Part shown: piece after piece, positions 1 through 6,595 of the stretch
Position numbering within the stretch: the stretch's first letter is position 1
Layout: each line of letters begins with the position of its first letter
NCBI GenBank assembly: GCA_964581605.1
Contig: CAZOPF010000080.1
Coordinates: 1 to 27,916 of the forward strand
Direction: 5' to 3'
DNA from: CAADGU01 sp964581605
GTDB lineage: Bacteria; Chloroflexota; Anaerolineae; Promineifilales; Promineifilaceae
DNA: 27,916 nt
Made by a program: the position numbers and the translations under genes
The notes under the pieces: model-generated
The model's input: the letters and a program-made list of their open reading frames with translations, nothing else
What the model was told of the DNA's origin: nothing
Database searches by the model: none

Positions 1-89
1 CAGGTGGCAGGTGGCAGGTGGCAGGTGGCAGGTGGCAGGTGGCAGGTGGCAGGTGATTACTTGCAACATGCTACTTGCCACCTGCCACC
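1..89. repeat. 7-bp tandem array (CAGGTGG)n with inverted complement
   Basis: Seven exact CAGGTGG units run from 1 to 49, followed by a variant unit at 50-56. After a short spacer, ACTTGCCACCTGCCACC at 73-89 is the inverted complement of about two units, so the RNA or single strand could fold into a hairpin. The array lies directly upstream of the ABC ATPase gene and may continue left of the window. It belongs to the same structural class as the arrays near 777, 4306, 5059 and 22832. Confidence 0.9.
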
Positions 90-103
90 CCGAAAGGTGG
101 ATG

Positions 104-781
104 ATGAACACAATTATTGAAACACACAATTTACACAAGGTATATGGCATGGGCGATTTGCAGGTGCGGGCGTTGGCGGGGGTGGATATTCGCATTGAGG
201 CCGGGGAGTTTGTGGCCGTGATGGGGCCGTCTGGTTCCGGCAAGAGTACGCTAATGAACATTCTGGGCTGTTTGGATCGGCCAACGGAAGGGCGGTATTT
301 GTTGGCCGGGGAGGATGTGAGTGGGATGGACAAGGTGCGGTTGGCGGCCATTCGCAACCGGCGGATTGGGTTTATTTTCCAATCGTTTAACCTGCTGCCG
401 CGCACGGACGCGCTGCACAATGTGATGCTGCCGATGGTGTATCAGCGGCACGGCCGTCTCGCTACCCGTGAGCGCGAAGAGAAGGCGATGGCTGCGCTGG
501 CGGCGGTGGGGCTGGCTGACCGGGCGGGCCATGAACCGAATGAACTGTCTGGTGGGCAGCGGCAGCGGGTGGCCATTGCCCGCGCCCTGGTCAATGACCC
601 GGTGCTGATTATGGCCGATGAGCCGACCGGCAATCTGGACACAAAGACGGGGGATGAGATTATGGGGCTGCTGCATGAGCTTCACGGCCGTGGCCGCACC
701 ATTCTCATGGTCACACATGAACAGCACATCGCCGACCAAACGCAGCGGGCGATTCTGATGGTGGATGGAAGAGTGGCGTAA
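104..781 (+). CDS. MacB/LolD-type ABC transporter ATP-binding protein
   Basis: This ATPase energises a MacB-type (mechanotransmission) ABC system. From the ATG at 104 it is 225 residues, the normal family length. Visible motifs are Walker A GPSGSGKST (41-49), Q-loop Q93, signature LSGGQ (148-152), Walker B VLIMADE with catalytic E173, D-loop, and switch H205. ATG codons lie at 101 and 104; the AGG at 95-97 gives better Shine-Dalgarno spacing to 104. An upstream extension is open in frame but only translates the heptamer array, so it is rejected. The FtsX-like permease follows about 200 bp downstream and is the obvious partner. A MacA-like adaptor, if there is one, would lie left of the window. 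The substrate is not predictable. Confidence 0.93.
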   Translation: MNTIIETHNLHKVYGMGDLQVRALAGVDIRIEAGEFVAVMGPSGSGKSTLMNILGCLDRPTEGRYLLAGEDVSGMDKVRLAAIRNRRIGFIFQSFNLLPRTDALHNVMLPMVYQRHGRLATREREEKAMAALAAVGLADRAGHEPNELSGGQRQRVAIARALVNDPVLIMADEPTGNLDTKTGDEIMGLLHELHGRGRTILMVTHEQHIADQTQRAILMVDGRVA

Positions 782-820
782 TCCGTGAGCCGTAATCCGT
801 GAATCGTAATTGGATTACGG
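777..820. repeat. Heptamer-phased repeat ending in a hairpin
   Basis: Starting in the last codons of the ATPase gene, units CGTAATC, CGTGAGC, CGTAATC, CGTGAAT and CGTAATT follow with a 7-bp period (777-811). GGATTACGG at 812-820 is the perfect inverted complement of CCGTAATCC at 790-798. The layout matches the other heptamer arrays in the window. Confidence 0.75.
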
Positions 821-830
821 GTTAGTTAGT

Positions 831-949
831 GTCACGAAGTTTTCGCCACCCCTTAAGGCTACAACAGATGGAGAAATAAGCAGATAAATTTCCAGAGAGG
901 AATCCGTTTATTTCTTTATCCGCTGTAGTCATGGCGAAAAGCGAATGAC
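831..949. repeat. Imperfect ~120-bp intergenic palindrome
   Basis: Outer arms GTCA (831-834) and TGAC (946-949), then TTTTCGCCA (840-848) and TGGCGAAAA (932-940), are inverted copies. Inside, GGCTACAACAGATGGAGAAAT pairs imperfectly with the complement of the segment 908-930. It fills most of the spacer between the ABC ATPase and its permease, so it may act on the joint transcript, for example by RNA stabilisation or partial termination. No promoter was recognised. Confidence 0.6.
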
Positions 950-979
950 ACCAACCGGGTTACGAAAAAAGAGGGAACA

Positions 980-2284
980 ATGACAACGATACAAGAAACA
1001 TTAACCACCCCCATAACTGTGGAAAGTGCGGCGGGTACGGCCGTGTCCGGCATTATCAGTCCGGTGGAGATTGGGCGGATTGCCTGGGAAGGGGTGGTGC
1101 GCAACAAAATTCGCTCGCTGCTGACGATGTTGGGGGTGATTATTGGTGTGGCGGCCGTCATCATCATGATCGCCATCAGTGCAGGCACAGAAGCGACCAT
1201 CGCCGAGCAAATTGAAGGGCTGGGGGCGAACCTGGTTTTCATTCAAGCTGGTTTTGGTATGGGGCGGCCCGGCGAGGCGGGGGGGAATACGCCGCAGTTG
1301 GTGTTTGATGACACGGCCGTCGTGGAAAGTGTGCCTGGCGTGGTGGGTACGGTGGTAGACCAGACCAGCCCGGTGACGGTGAAAGCGGGCGATGTGACGC
1401 TGGAAGAGGTGCTGCTGATGGGCACGACGGTTGATTTTCCATCGGTGCGTGATGTGGAGGTGGCGGACGGCCGTTTCTTCAACGAGACCGAAGTGGAGCG
1501 CAAAGCCAAAGTGGCCGTGTTGGGTTCTGGTCTGGCCGAAAGCCTGTTTGGCGAAGAGAACCCCATCGGCCAATCGGTGACGGTGGGTGATACCAAACTG
1601 ACGGTGATTGGCGTAGCCGCGCCCAAAGGGGTGGTGGGCAATACCGACTTTGACGCCCAACTGTACACGCCCATTACCCTGGTCTTTGACAAATTTGTGC
1701 CTACGCAGTTCCGCCAGTTTGCCGGGGATCGGGTGCGCATCATTTACGCCCAGATTGAAGAGGGGGCGGATATGGAGAAGGTGATTGAGCAAATCCAATT
1801 GAAGCTGGCGCTGGCTAAAGAGGTGACGGTGGATGAGTTGCCCTTCACCATGCAGACGCAGCAGGACATTATTGATACGCAGGGAGCGACGACGGAAGCG
1901 TTCCGTAATTTGCTGGCCTGGGTGGCGGGCGTGTCATTGCTGGTGGGCGGCATTGGCATTATGAACATTATGCTGGTAAGCGTGACGGAACGTACCCGCG
2001 AGATTGGCATTCGCCAATCGGTGGGGGCCACGCCAACCGATATTCGCCTGCAATTCCTGACGGAGGCGTTGATGCTCAGTCTGGTGGGCGGGCTGATTGG
2101 TGTGGTGGCGGGTGTCGGTGGGGCGTATTTGTTTGGCGCGTCCAGCGATATGCGCACGGTGATTGTGCCCAGTTCCATTGCTCTGGCGTTTGGTTCGGCA
2201 GCGGCGGTGGGCATCTTTTTTGGCTTTTTCCCGGCGAATAAGGCGGCGCAGCTCGATCCCATCGAGGCGCTGCGGCATGAGTAA
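980..2284 (+). CDS. MacB-like ABC transporter permease (FtsX family)
   Basis: The 434-residue membrane subunit has the MacB layout. A cytoplasmic N-terminus is followed by TM1 at about 45-67, an extracytoplasmic MacB core domain at about 70-300, and three C-terminal helices at about 308-332, 358-385 and 395-420. The FtsX-typical segment VSVTERTREIGIRQSVGAT follows TM2, and the protein ends with the family hallmark DPIEALRHE. The ATG at 980 has GAGGG upstream at suitable spacing. It forms the transporter with the ATPase at 104-781. MacB-family systems export or act on periplasmic or envelope substrates such as peptides, lipoproteins or macrolides; which of these applies here is unknown. Confidence 0.93.
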   Translation: MTTIQETLTTPITVESAAGTAVSGIISPVEIGRIAWEGVVRNKIRSLLTMLGVIIGVAAVIIMIAISAGTEATIAEQIEGLGANLVFIQAGFGMGRPGEAGGNTPQLVFDDTAVVESVPGVVGTVVDQTSPVTVKAGDVTLEEVLLMGTTVDFPSVRDVEVADGRFFNETEVERKAKVAVLGSGLAESLFGEENPIGQSVTVGDTKLTVIGVAAPKGVVGNTDFDAQLYTPITLVFDKFVPTQFRQFAGDRVRIIYAQIEEGADMEKVIEQIQLKLALAKEVTVDELPFTMQTQQDIIDTQGATTEAFRNLLAWVAGVSLLVGGIGIMNIMLVSVTERTREIGIRQSVGATPTDIRLQFLTEALMLSLVGGLIGVVAGVGGAYLFGASSDMRTVIVPSSIALAFGSAAAVGIFFGFFPANKAAQLDPIEALRHE

Positions 2285-2294
2285 GGGAATGAAG

Positions 2295-2353
2295 ATCAAA
2301 GATTACGCAGATTACACCGATTTTTTATCTGCGAAATCTGCGTAATCTTTGAT
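2295..2353. repeat. Perfect 19-bp inverted repeat, CGCAGATT family
   Basis: ATCAAAGATTACGCAGATT (2295-2313) and its exact reverse complement (2335-2353) flank a 21-nt loop made of related words. The element fills the spacer between the permease and lipoprotein genes. Related elements occur at 3392-3450 and around 16215-16380. The downstream arm is followed by a T-run, so it may also act as a terminator. Confidence 0.85.
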
Positions 2354-2376
2354 TATTTTTTGAAGGAGTTATGATG

Positions 2377-3387
2377 ATGAAAGAGACAGTGATTGGTTTG
2401 ATTTTGGTTTTGATGTTGGCGCTGGCGGCTTGTGGCGGGCAGAGTGCGGCGTTGGAAGATGTGGATGACACGGCCGTAACCCAGACAGTCGCCCAAGTGG
2501 AAAGTGATACGGCCGTGACCACCCTCACGGCCGATTATGAAGACGCGCTCTCGGTGGTGGGGCAGTTAGCCATTGGCACAGTGCAGTTGGAAGAGACCGA
2601 CCTGGCCGTGGACGAGACGTTGGCAGCCGAACTGTTGCCTTTGTGGCAGGCATACCAGTCGCTGGGCCAGAGTGATACGACGGCCCAGGCGGAATTGCAG
2701 GCAGTCGCAAACCAGATTGAGAAAACGATGACCCCCGCCCAAATTGCGGCCATTGCCGGGATGACACTGACCAACGAAGGCGTGACGACGATGATGCAAA
2801 ACGGCGAACTTGGTTTTGGCCCTGGCGGGCCGGGTGGTTTTGCGCCGACGGATGATAGCGGTGACACGGCCGTTGGTGGTGGATTTGCCGGTGGGCTGCC
2901 GGGCGGTGCTTTGCCCGGCGGCGGTTTTCCGGGCGGCGGGCCTGGTGGTGGTTTGCCTGGCGGTGGTGTGCCTGGCGGTGGCTTTCCCGGTGGTGGCCCT
3001 GGTGGGGCAGAGTTGAGCGAAGAGGATATAGCTACGCGCCGGGCGGAGTTTGAACAAAATGGTGGCGGCGGTTTCCAGGAGCGGATGTTTACCGGGGTGG
3101 TGGTGCGGCTGTTGGAAGATAAGTTGGGCATTGTCTCGGAGATGGAGGTGCGGCAGAATGTGATGGCGGCGGCGTTGACGGCCGTTGCCGAAGCCGCTAA
3201 CCTCACGGTAGAGGAGTTACAGGCACAATTGGCCGAAGGGCAGACAATGGCCGCAGTGGTAGAGGCCAATGGCGGCGATCTGGCTGCTTTGCAAACACAG
3301 TTGGTGGAGATATTTGGTGATTTGCCGGATGCGGCCGAATTAGACCTGGCGCAGTCGGTGAATGAGTGGTTAGGTGTGGAAGAATGA
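2377..3387 (+). CDS. Gly-rich lipoprotein of unknown function
   Basis: ATG codons occur at 2371, 2374 and 2377. The AAGGAG at 2363-2368 is best spaced for 2377, giving about 336 residues. A lipoprotein signal peptide ends in lipobox LAAC at about residue 19, so the product should be membrane-anchored and exposed. The mature protein has an acidic/Thr-rich stretch, a helical region, and a collagen-like low-complexity segment at about 2815-3006 built from GGG(F/L/V)PGG units. A helical C-terminal region with AANLTVEELQAQLAEGQT-like sequence completes it. No catalytic motif was seen. It follows the MacB-type genes and may be an envelope partner or substrate, but that is inference from position only. 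Confidence 0.85.
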   Translation: MKETVIGLILVLMLALAACGGQSAALEDVDDTAVTQTVAQVESDTAVTTLTADYEDALSVVGQLAIGTVQLEETDLAVDETLAAELLPLWQAYQSLGQSDTTAQAELQAVANQIEKTMTPAQIAAIAGMTLTNEGVTTMMQNGELGFGPGGPGGFAPTDDSGDTAVGGGFAGGLPGGALPGGGFPGGGPGGGLPGGGVPGGGFPGGGPGGAELSEEDIATRRAEFEQNGGGGFQERMFTGVVVRLLEDKLGIVSEMEVRQNVMAAALTAVAEAANLTVEELQAQLAEGQTMAAVVEANGGDLAALQTQLVEIFGDLPDAAELDLAQSVNEWLGVEE

Positions 3388-3391
3388 ACAG

Positions 3392-3450
3392 CCACAGATT
3401 ACACAGATGACGCAGATTTTTTGCATCTGTGAAATCGGTGCAATCTGTGG
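3392..3450. repeat. Nested inverted repeat, CAGATT family
   Basis: CCACAGATT (3392-3400) pairs with AATCTGTGG (3442-3450), and ACAGATG (3403-3409) pairs with CATCTGT (3424-3430), giving a nested hairpin. It occupies nearly the whole spacer between the lipoprotein and dioxygenase-like genes, as the related element at 2295-2353 does one gene earlier. Confidence 0.8.
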
Positions 3451-3469
3451 ATTATGAGGAGTAAACGTG

Positions 3470-4300
3470 ATGAGTGATTATGATGATGAACCGGTAGGAC
3501 GCATATTGAGTCGGCGAGAAGTGTTGAAATTGTTGGGGGCGGCGAGTGCGGCGCTGCTGGTGGGGTGTGGGCCGGAGCAGACGACGGCCGTGCCCACCAG
3601 CACACCCACCACTGCCCCAACAACGGCGGCAACGGCCGTGAGCCAGGCAGCGACAGCGGCTCCTGTTGTTGACACCCCTTTAGCCACGCTGGTTTCGGCT
3701 ACGGCCGTGCCCGTTTGTGTGGCTCGCCCGGAATTAACCGAAGGTCCCTATTTTGTGGATGTGAGACTGGACCGGTCAGACATTCGCTCTGATCCGGTGA
3801 CGGGCGTGGTGAAAGAAGGCGCATTGCTGACGCTCATTTTTAATGTGTCACAGATTAACAATGGCTGTACGCCGCTGCCAGGTGCGTTGGTGGATGTGTG
3901 GCATTGTGATGCTTTAGGTGTTTATTCGGATGTGGCCGACCCCACCTTTGATACCACCGGGCAACAATTTTTGCGTGGGTATCAGGTGACGGACGCCAAT
4001 GGCATGGCGAAGTTTGTGACTATTTATCCGGGCTGGTATTCGGGGCGCACCGTGCATATTCACTTCAAAATCCGCACCGACCCCGATTCGGCACAGGGTT
4101 ACGAGTTTACGTCACAGCTTTTCTTTGATGAGGCGCTCAGTGACCAGGTTCACGCGCAGGAACCGTATGCCAGCAAAGGCTACCGAGACACGCTCAACGC
4201 CAACGACAATATCTACAGCCCGGAACTGCTGCTGACGGCCGTGCCCGACGGCACTGGTTACGCAGCTACTTTTGACGTGGGGTTGGATTTGTCGAGTTAG
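3470..4300 (+). CDS. Exported intradiol ring-cleavage dioxygenase-like protein
   Basis: The 276-residue product starts at the ATG at 3470, well spaced from AGGAG at 3457-3461; an overlapping GTG at 3467 is the alternative. The N-terminus carries a twin-arginine-like SRREVLK (14-20) and a lipobox-like LVGC (Cys33), then a Thr/Ala/Pro linker. The catalytic fold follows: ELTEGPYFVD, VDVWHCDALGVYSD and YPGWYSGRTVHIHFKI. By family analogy the Fe(III) ligands are Y152, Y190, H196 and H198, and all four are present. Family members cleave catechol-type aromatic rings between the hydroxyls. The Tyr190-His196 spacing is shorter than in classical catechol and protocatechuate dioxygenases. No catechol-pathway genes are nearby, so the substrate is unknown. 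Confidence 0.88.
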   Translation: MSDYDDEPVGRILSRREVLKLLGAASAALLVGCGPEQTTAVPTSTPTTAPTTAATAVSQAATAAPVVDTPLATLVSATAVPVCVARPELTEGPYFVDVRLDRSDIRSDPVTGVVKEGALLTLIFNVSQINNGCTPLPGALVDVWHCDALGVYSDVADPTFDTTGQQFLRGYQVTDANGMAKFVTIYPGWYSGRTVHIHFKIRTDPDSAQGYEFTSQLFFDEALSDQVHAQEPYASKGYRDTLNANDNIYSPELLLTAVPDGTGYAATFDVGLDLSS

Positions 4301-4305
4301 AGACT

Positions 4306-4350
4306 GGAGATTGGAGATTGCCAATCTCTAATCTCTAATCTCTAATCTCC
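4306..4350. repeat. AATCTC heptamer array with inverted arm
   Basis: GGAGATTGGAGATTG (4306-4320) is followed by CAATCTC and three TAATCTC units (4322-4349), a 7-bp period and the inverted complement of the left arm. It fills the spacer before the response regulator gene. The same unit recurs at 5059-5117 behind that gene. Confidence 0.88.
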
Positions 4351-4362
4351 CACGAGGCTAAA

Positions 4363-5046
4363 ATGGCACAAACAATTCTGGTGGTGGACGATGAAAGGCG
4401 GTTGCGGGATATGCTGCGGGTATATCTGGAAAAGGAAGGGTATCGCGTGGTGGAGGCGGGCAACGGCCGTGAGGCCCTCATCGTCGCCCGTTACGAAAAA
4501 CCCGACCTGATCATCCTGGACTTGATGATGCCCGAACTCGGTGGTTACGATTTTATACGCGCCTATCGCAAAGAGGCGGAAACGCCCGTCATCATGCTCA
4601 CCGCCAGGATTGAGGAGACGGACAAGGTGATTGGCCTGGAATTGGGCGCCGATGATTACGTCACCAAACCGTTTGGCATCAGCGAACTCATTGCCCGTGT
4701 GCGCGCTGTGCTGCGCCGGGTGAGCAAACAGGACGCGGCCTCCGACATGCTGCGCGTGGCGGACATTGTGCTGGATCGGGCCGGGCGGGTGGTGCAGGTG
4801 CGTGGCAAACAGGTAGACCTGACCCCTTCGGAGTTTGAGATTTTGGCCGCGCTGATGGCTGCGCCAGGGCGGGCCTTTTCCCGGCTGGATTTGCTGGAAC
4901 GCACCAGCGGCGACGCCTACGAAGGGTATGAACGCACCATTGACGTGCATGTACGCAATCTGCGCGCCAAAATTGAACCTGACCCCAGTTCACCCCACTA
5001 TGTGCAGACGGTGTATGGCATGGGATACCGTTTTGCGATGGAATAA
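4363..5046 (+). CDS. OmpR/PhoB-family response regulator
   Basis: The 227-residue regulator has a receiver domain (1-120) with acidic pocket D9/D10, phosphoacceptor D53, T80 and K102. The C-terminal winged-helix DNA-binding domain (about 130-225) ends in the typical TIDVHVRNLRAKIEPDP and VYGMGYRF motifs. The ATG at 4363 is preceded by GAGG. The sensor kinase gene lies 75 bp downstream on the same strand, so the two form a standard two-component pair. The flanking AATCTC heptamer arrays are the only unusual feature of the locus. The target genes are not evident. Confidence 0.96.
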   Translation: MAQTILVVDDERRLRDMLRVYLEKEGYRVVEAGNGREALIVARYEKPDLIILDLMMPELGGYDFIRAYRKEAETPVIMLTARIEETDKVIGLELGADDYVTKPFGISELIARVRAVLRRVSKQDAASDMLRVADIVLDRAGRVVQVRGKQVDLTPSEFEILAALMAAPGRAFSRLDLLERTSGDAYEGYERTIDVHVRNLRAKIEPDPSSPHYVQTVYGMGYRFAME

Positions 5047-5058
5047 TTGACAGAGACT

Positions 5059-5117
5059 GGAGATTAGAGATTGGGCAATCTCCAATCTCTAATCTCCAAT
5101 CTCCAATCTCCAATCTC
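5059..5117. repeat. AATCTC heptamer array between regulator and kinase
   Basis: GGAGATTAGAGATTG (5059-5073) precedes six 7-bp units (CAATCTC/TAATCTC) at 5076-5117, which are its inverted complement. The array ends only 4 bp before the kinase ATG, occupying the place of a normal ribosome binding site. Confidence 0.9.
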
Positions 5118-5121
5118 TTTT

Positions 5122-6477
5122 ATGCGTTCTCTCGTTGTTAAACTCACGCTTGCTTTTGTTTTTGTCGGCGTTTGTGGCGCGGTGTTGGTGGCGGTGGTGA
5201 TTGGGCTGCGCACACGGCAGGAGTTCGGCCGTTTTATCGAGAACCAGAGTCACCAGGAAATCGCCAACACTCTGGCCGATTTTTATGCGCAGAATGGGAG
5301 TTGGGAGAACTTTTATGAGGCTGTAGAAGGCGATCCCGCCTGGCGTGGCCTGATGGCGCGGGTGGTGGTGGTGGACAATATGGGGCTGGTGGTGTTTGGG
5401 TTGGGGCGGGAGAACGACGGCCGTACCTATCCCTATGATGACTTGAACAAAGGGCTGCCCATTGAAGTGGATGGGCAGACGGTAGGTACTGTCTTGCTGC
5501 GTGCCGATCAGCCGGGGTTTGGGTATGGGCCGGGCGTGCCGCCGGGGCGGGTCTCGCCAGAAGACGTTTTCCTGAGCAATGTGACGATTGCCACCATCAC
5601 CAGCGCGGCCATTGCCGGGCTGATTGCGTTGGTGTTGGGGCTGTTGCTGGCGCGGACGTTGACACGGCCGATTCGGGCGCTGACGGCCGCAACCCATGCC
5701 ATGGCCGCTGGCAATTTGGGGCAGCAAGTGGACGTGCATTCGCGGGATGAAATTGGCGAATTGGCCGCCTCCTTTAACCAGATGAGCCGTGATCTGGCGC
5801 AGGCCAGCCAGCAGCGCAAACAGATGACGGCCGACATTGCCCACGATTTACGCACCCCGCTTTCCGTCCTGCGCGGTTATACCGAGGGGCTGCGTGCCGG
5901 TTCGCTGGACGGCTCGCCTGACCTGTATGCCATCATGCACGAAGAAGTGATCCATTTGCAGCATCTGGTGGAGGATTTGCGCACGCTCTCGTTGGCGGAT
6001 GCGGGTGAACTGCCGCTGCATCGCCGCCCGGTAGACCCCCGCGCCCTGCTGGAACGCACCGGGCTGGCGTATGTGATGCAGGCGGAGGCCAAAGGGGTGA
6101 CGCTGCGCCTTGATGCGCCGGATAATTTGCCGTCGGTGCATGTGGACCCGGAGCGGATGACGCAGGTGTTGAACAATCTGGTGGCGAATGCGCTGCGGTA
6201 TACGGATGCGGGCGAGATTGTGTTGTCGGCTACGGCCGTGCCGGAAGCCATCCAGTTACGAGTGAGTGATACGGGAATGGGCATTCCGGCGGAAGAACTG
6301 CCCTACATTTTTAATCGCTTTTACCGGGCAGATAAGGCGCGGCAGCGGCTGCCGGATAGCTCTTCCGGTTTGGGGCTGGCAATTGCGAAGGCGATTGTGG
6401 TGGCGCATGGGGGAGGGGTGACGGCCGTGTCCACCCCTGGCCAGGGCACAACGTTTACCGTTACATTGCCCGCCTAG
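5122..6477 (+). CDS. Membrane sensor histidine kinase (HAMP-HisKA-HATPase)
   Basis: The ATG at 5122 gives 451 residues beginning MRSLVVKLTLAF. A longer frame from a TTG at 5071 only translates the heptamer array and is not believed. Layout: TM1 about 8-30, an extracytoplasmic sensor of about 120 residues, TM2 about 154-178, HAMP to about 230, and HisKA with phosphoacceptor H241 in ADIAHDLRTPLS. The ATPase domain follows with N-box NNLVANALRY, G1 DTGMGIP, F-box FNRFYRAD and G2 GLGLAI. It should phosphorylate the regulator encoded just upstream. No clear Shine-Dalgarno lies before 5122, because the repeat array abuts the start; translation may depend on coupling or on the array's structure. Confidence 0.93.
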   Translation: MRSLVVKLTLAFVFVGVCGAVLVAVVIGLRTRQEFGRFIENQSHQEIANTLADFYAQNGSWENFYEAVEGDPAWRGLMARVVVVDNMGLVVFGLGRENDGRTYPYDDLNKGLPIEVDGQTVGTVLLRADQPGFGYGPGVPPGRVSPEDVFLSNVTIATITSAAIAGLIALVLGLLLARTLTRPIRALTAATHAMAAGNLGQQVDVHSRDEIGELAASFNQMSRDLAQASQQRKQMTADIAHDLRTPLSVLRGYTEGLRAGSLDGSPDLYAIMHEEVIHLQHLVEDLRTLSLADAGELPLHRRPVDPRALLERTGLAYVMQAEAKGVTLRLDAPDNLPSVHVDPERMTQVLNNLVANALRYTDAGEIVLSATAVPEAIQLRVSDTGMGIPAEELPYIFNRFYRADKARQRLPDSSSGLGLAIAKAIVVAHGGGVTAVSTPGQGTTFTVTLPA

Positions 6478-6490
6478 CCGCGCGCTTCAT

Positions 6491-6531
6491 AAAAAAACCT
6501 CACTGCGGATGATCCGTAGTGAGGTTTTTTT
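6491..6531 (+). terminator. Rho-independent terminator after the two-component genes
   Basis: A stem of about 13 bp with one mismatch (arms CCTCACTGCGGAT and ATCCGTAGTGAGG) is flanked by A7 on the left and T7 on the right, so it can work in both directions. It separates the + strand kinase from the convergent FecR-domain gene ending at 6596. Confidence 0.92.
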
Positions 6532-6595
6532 GTTACCAATACGACGCTTTGAGGTTGTAAACGGCAAGTTACACCCGCTTTATCTCCTATGCAGC

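Noticed and set aside
1..89. CRISPR array suggested by the regular repeats at the window start
   Set aside because: The units are 7 bp with no unique spacers, so it is a simple tandem repeat.
11..103. N-terminal extension of the ABC ATPase starting in the tandem array
   Set aside because: It only translates the CAGGTGG repeats; the family N-terminus begins at the ATG at 104 with a ribosome binding site.
2815..3010. Collagen-like Gly-rich segment as a sign of eukaryotic or phage origin
   Set aside because: The period and composition are irregular, and the segment lies inside a normal bacterial lipoprotein; low-complexity expansion is simpler.
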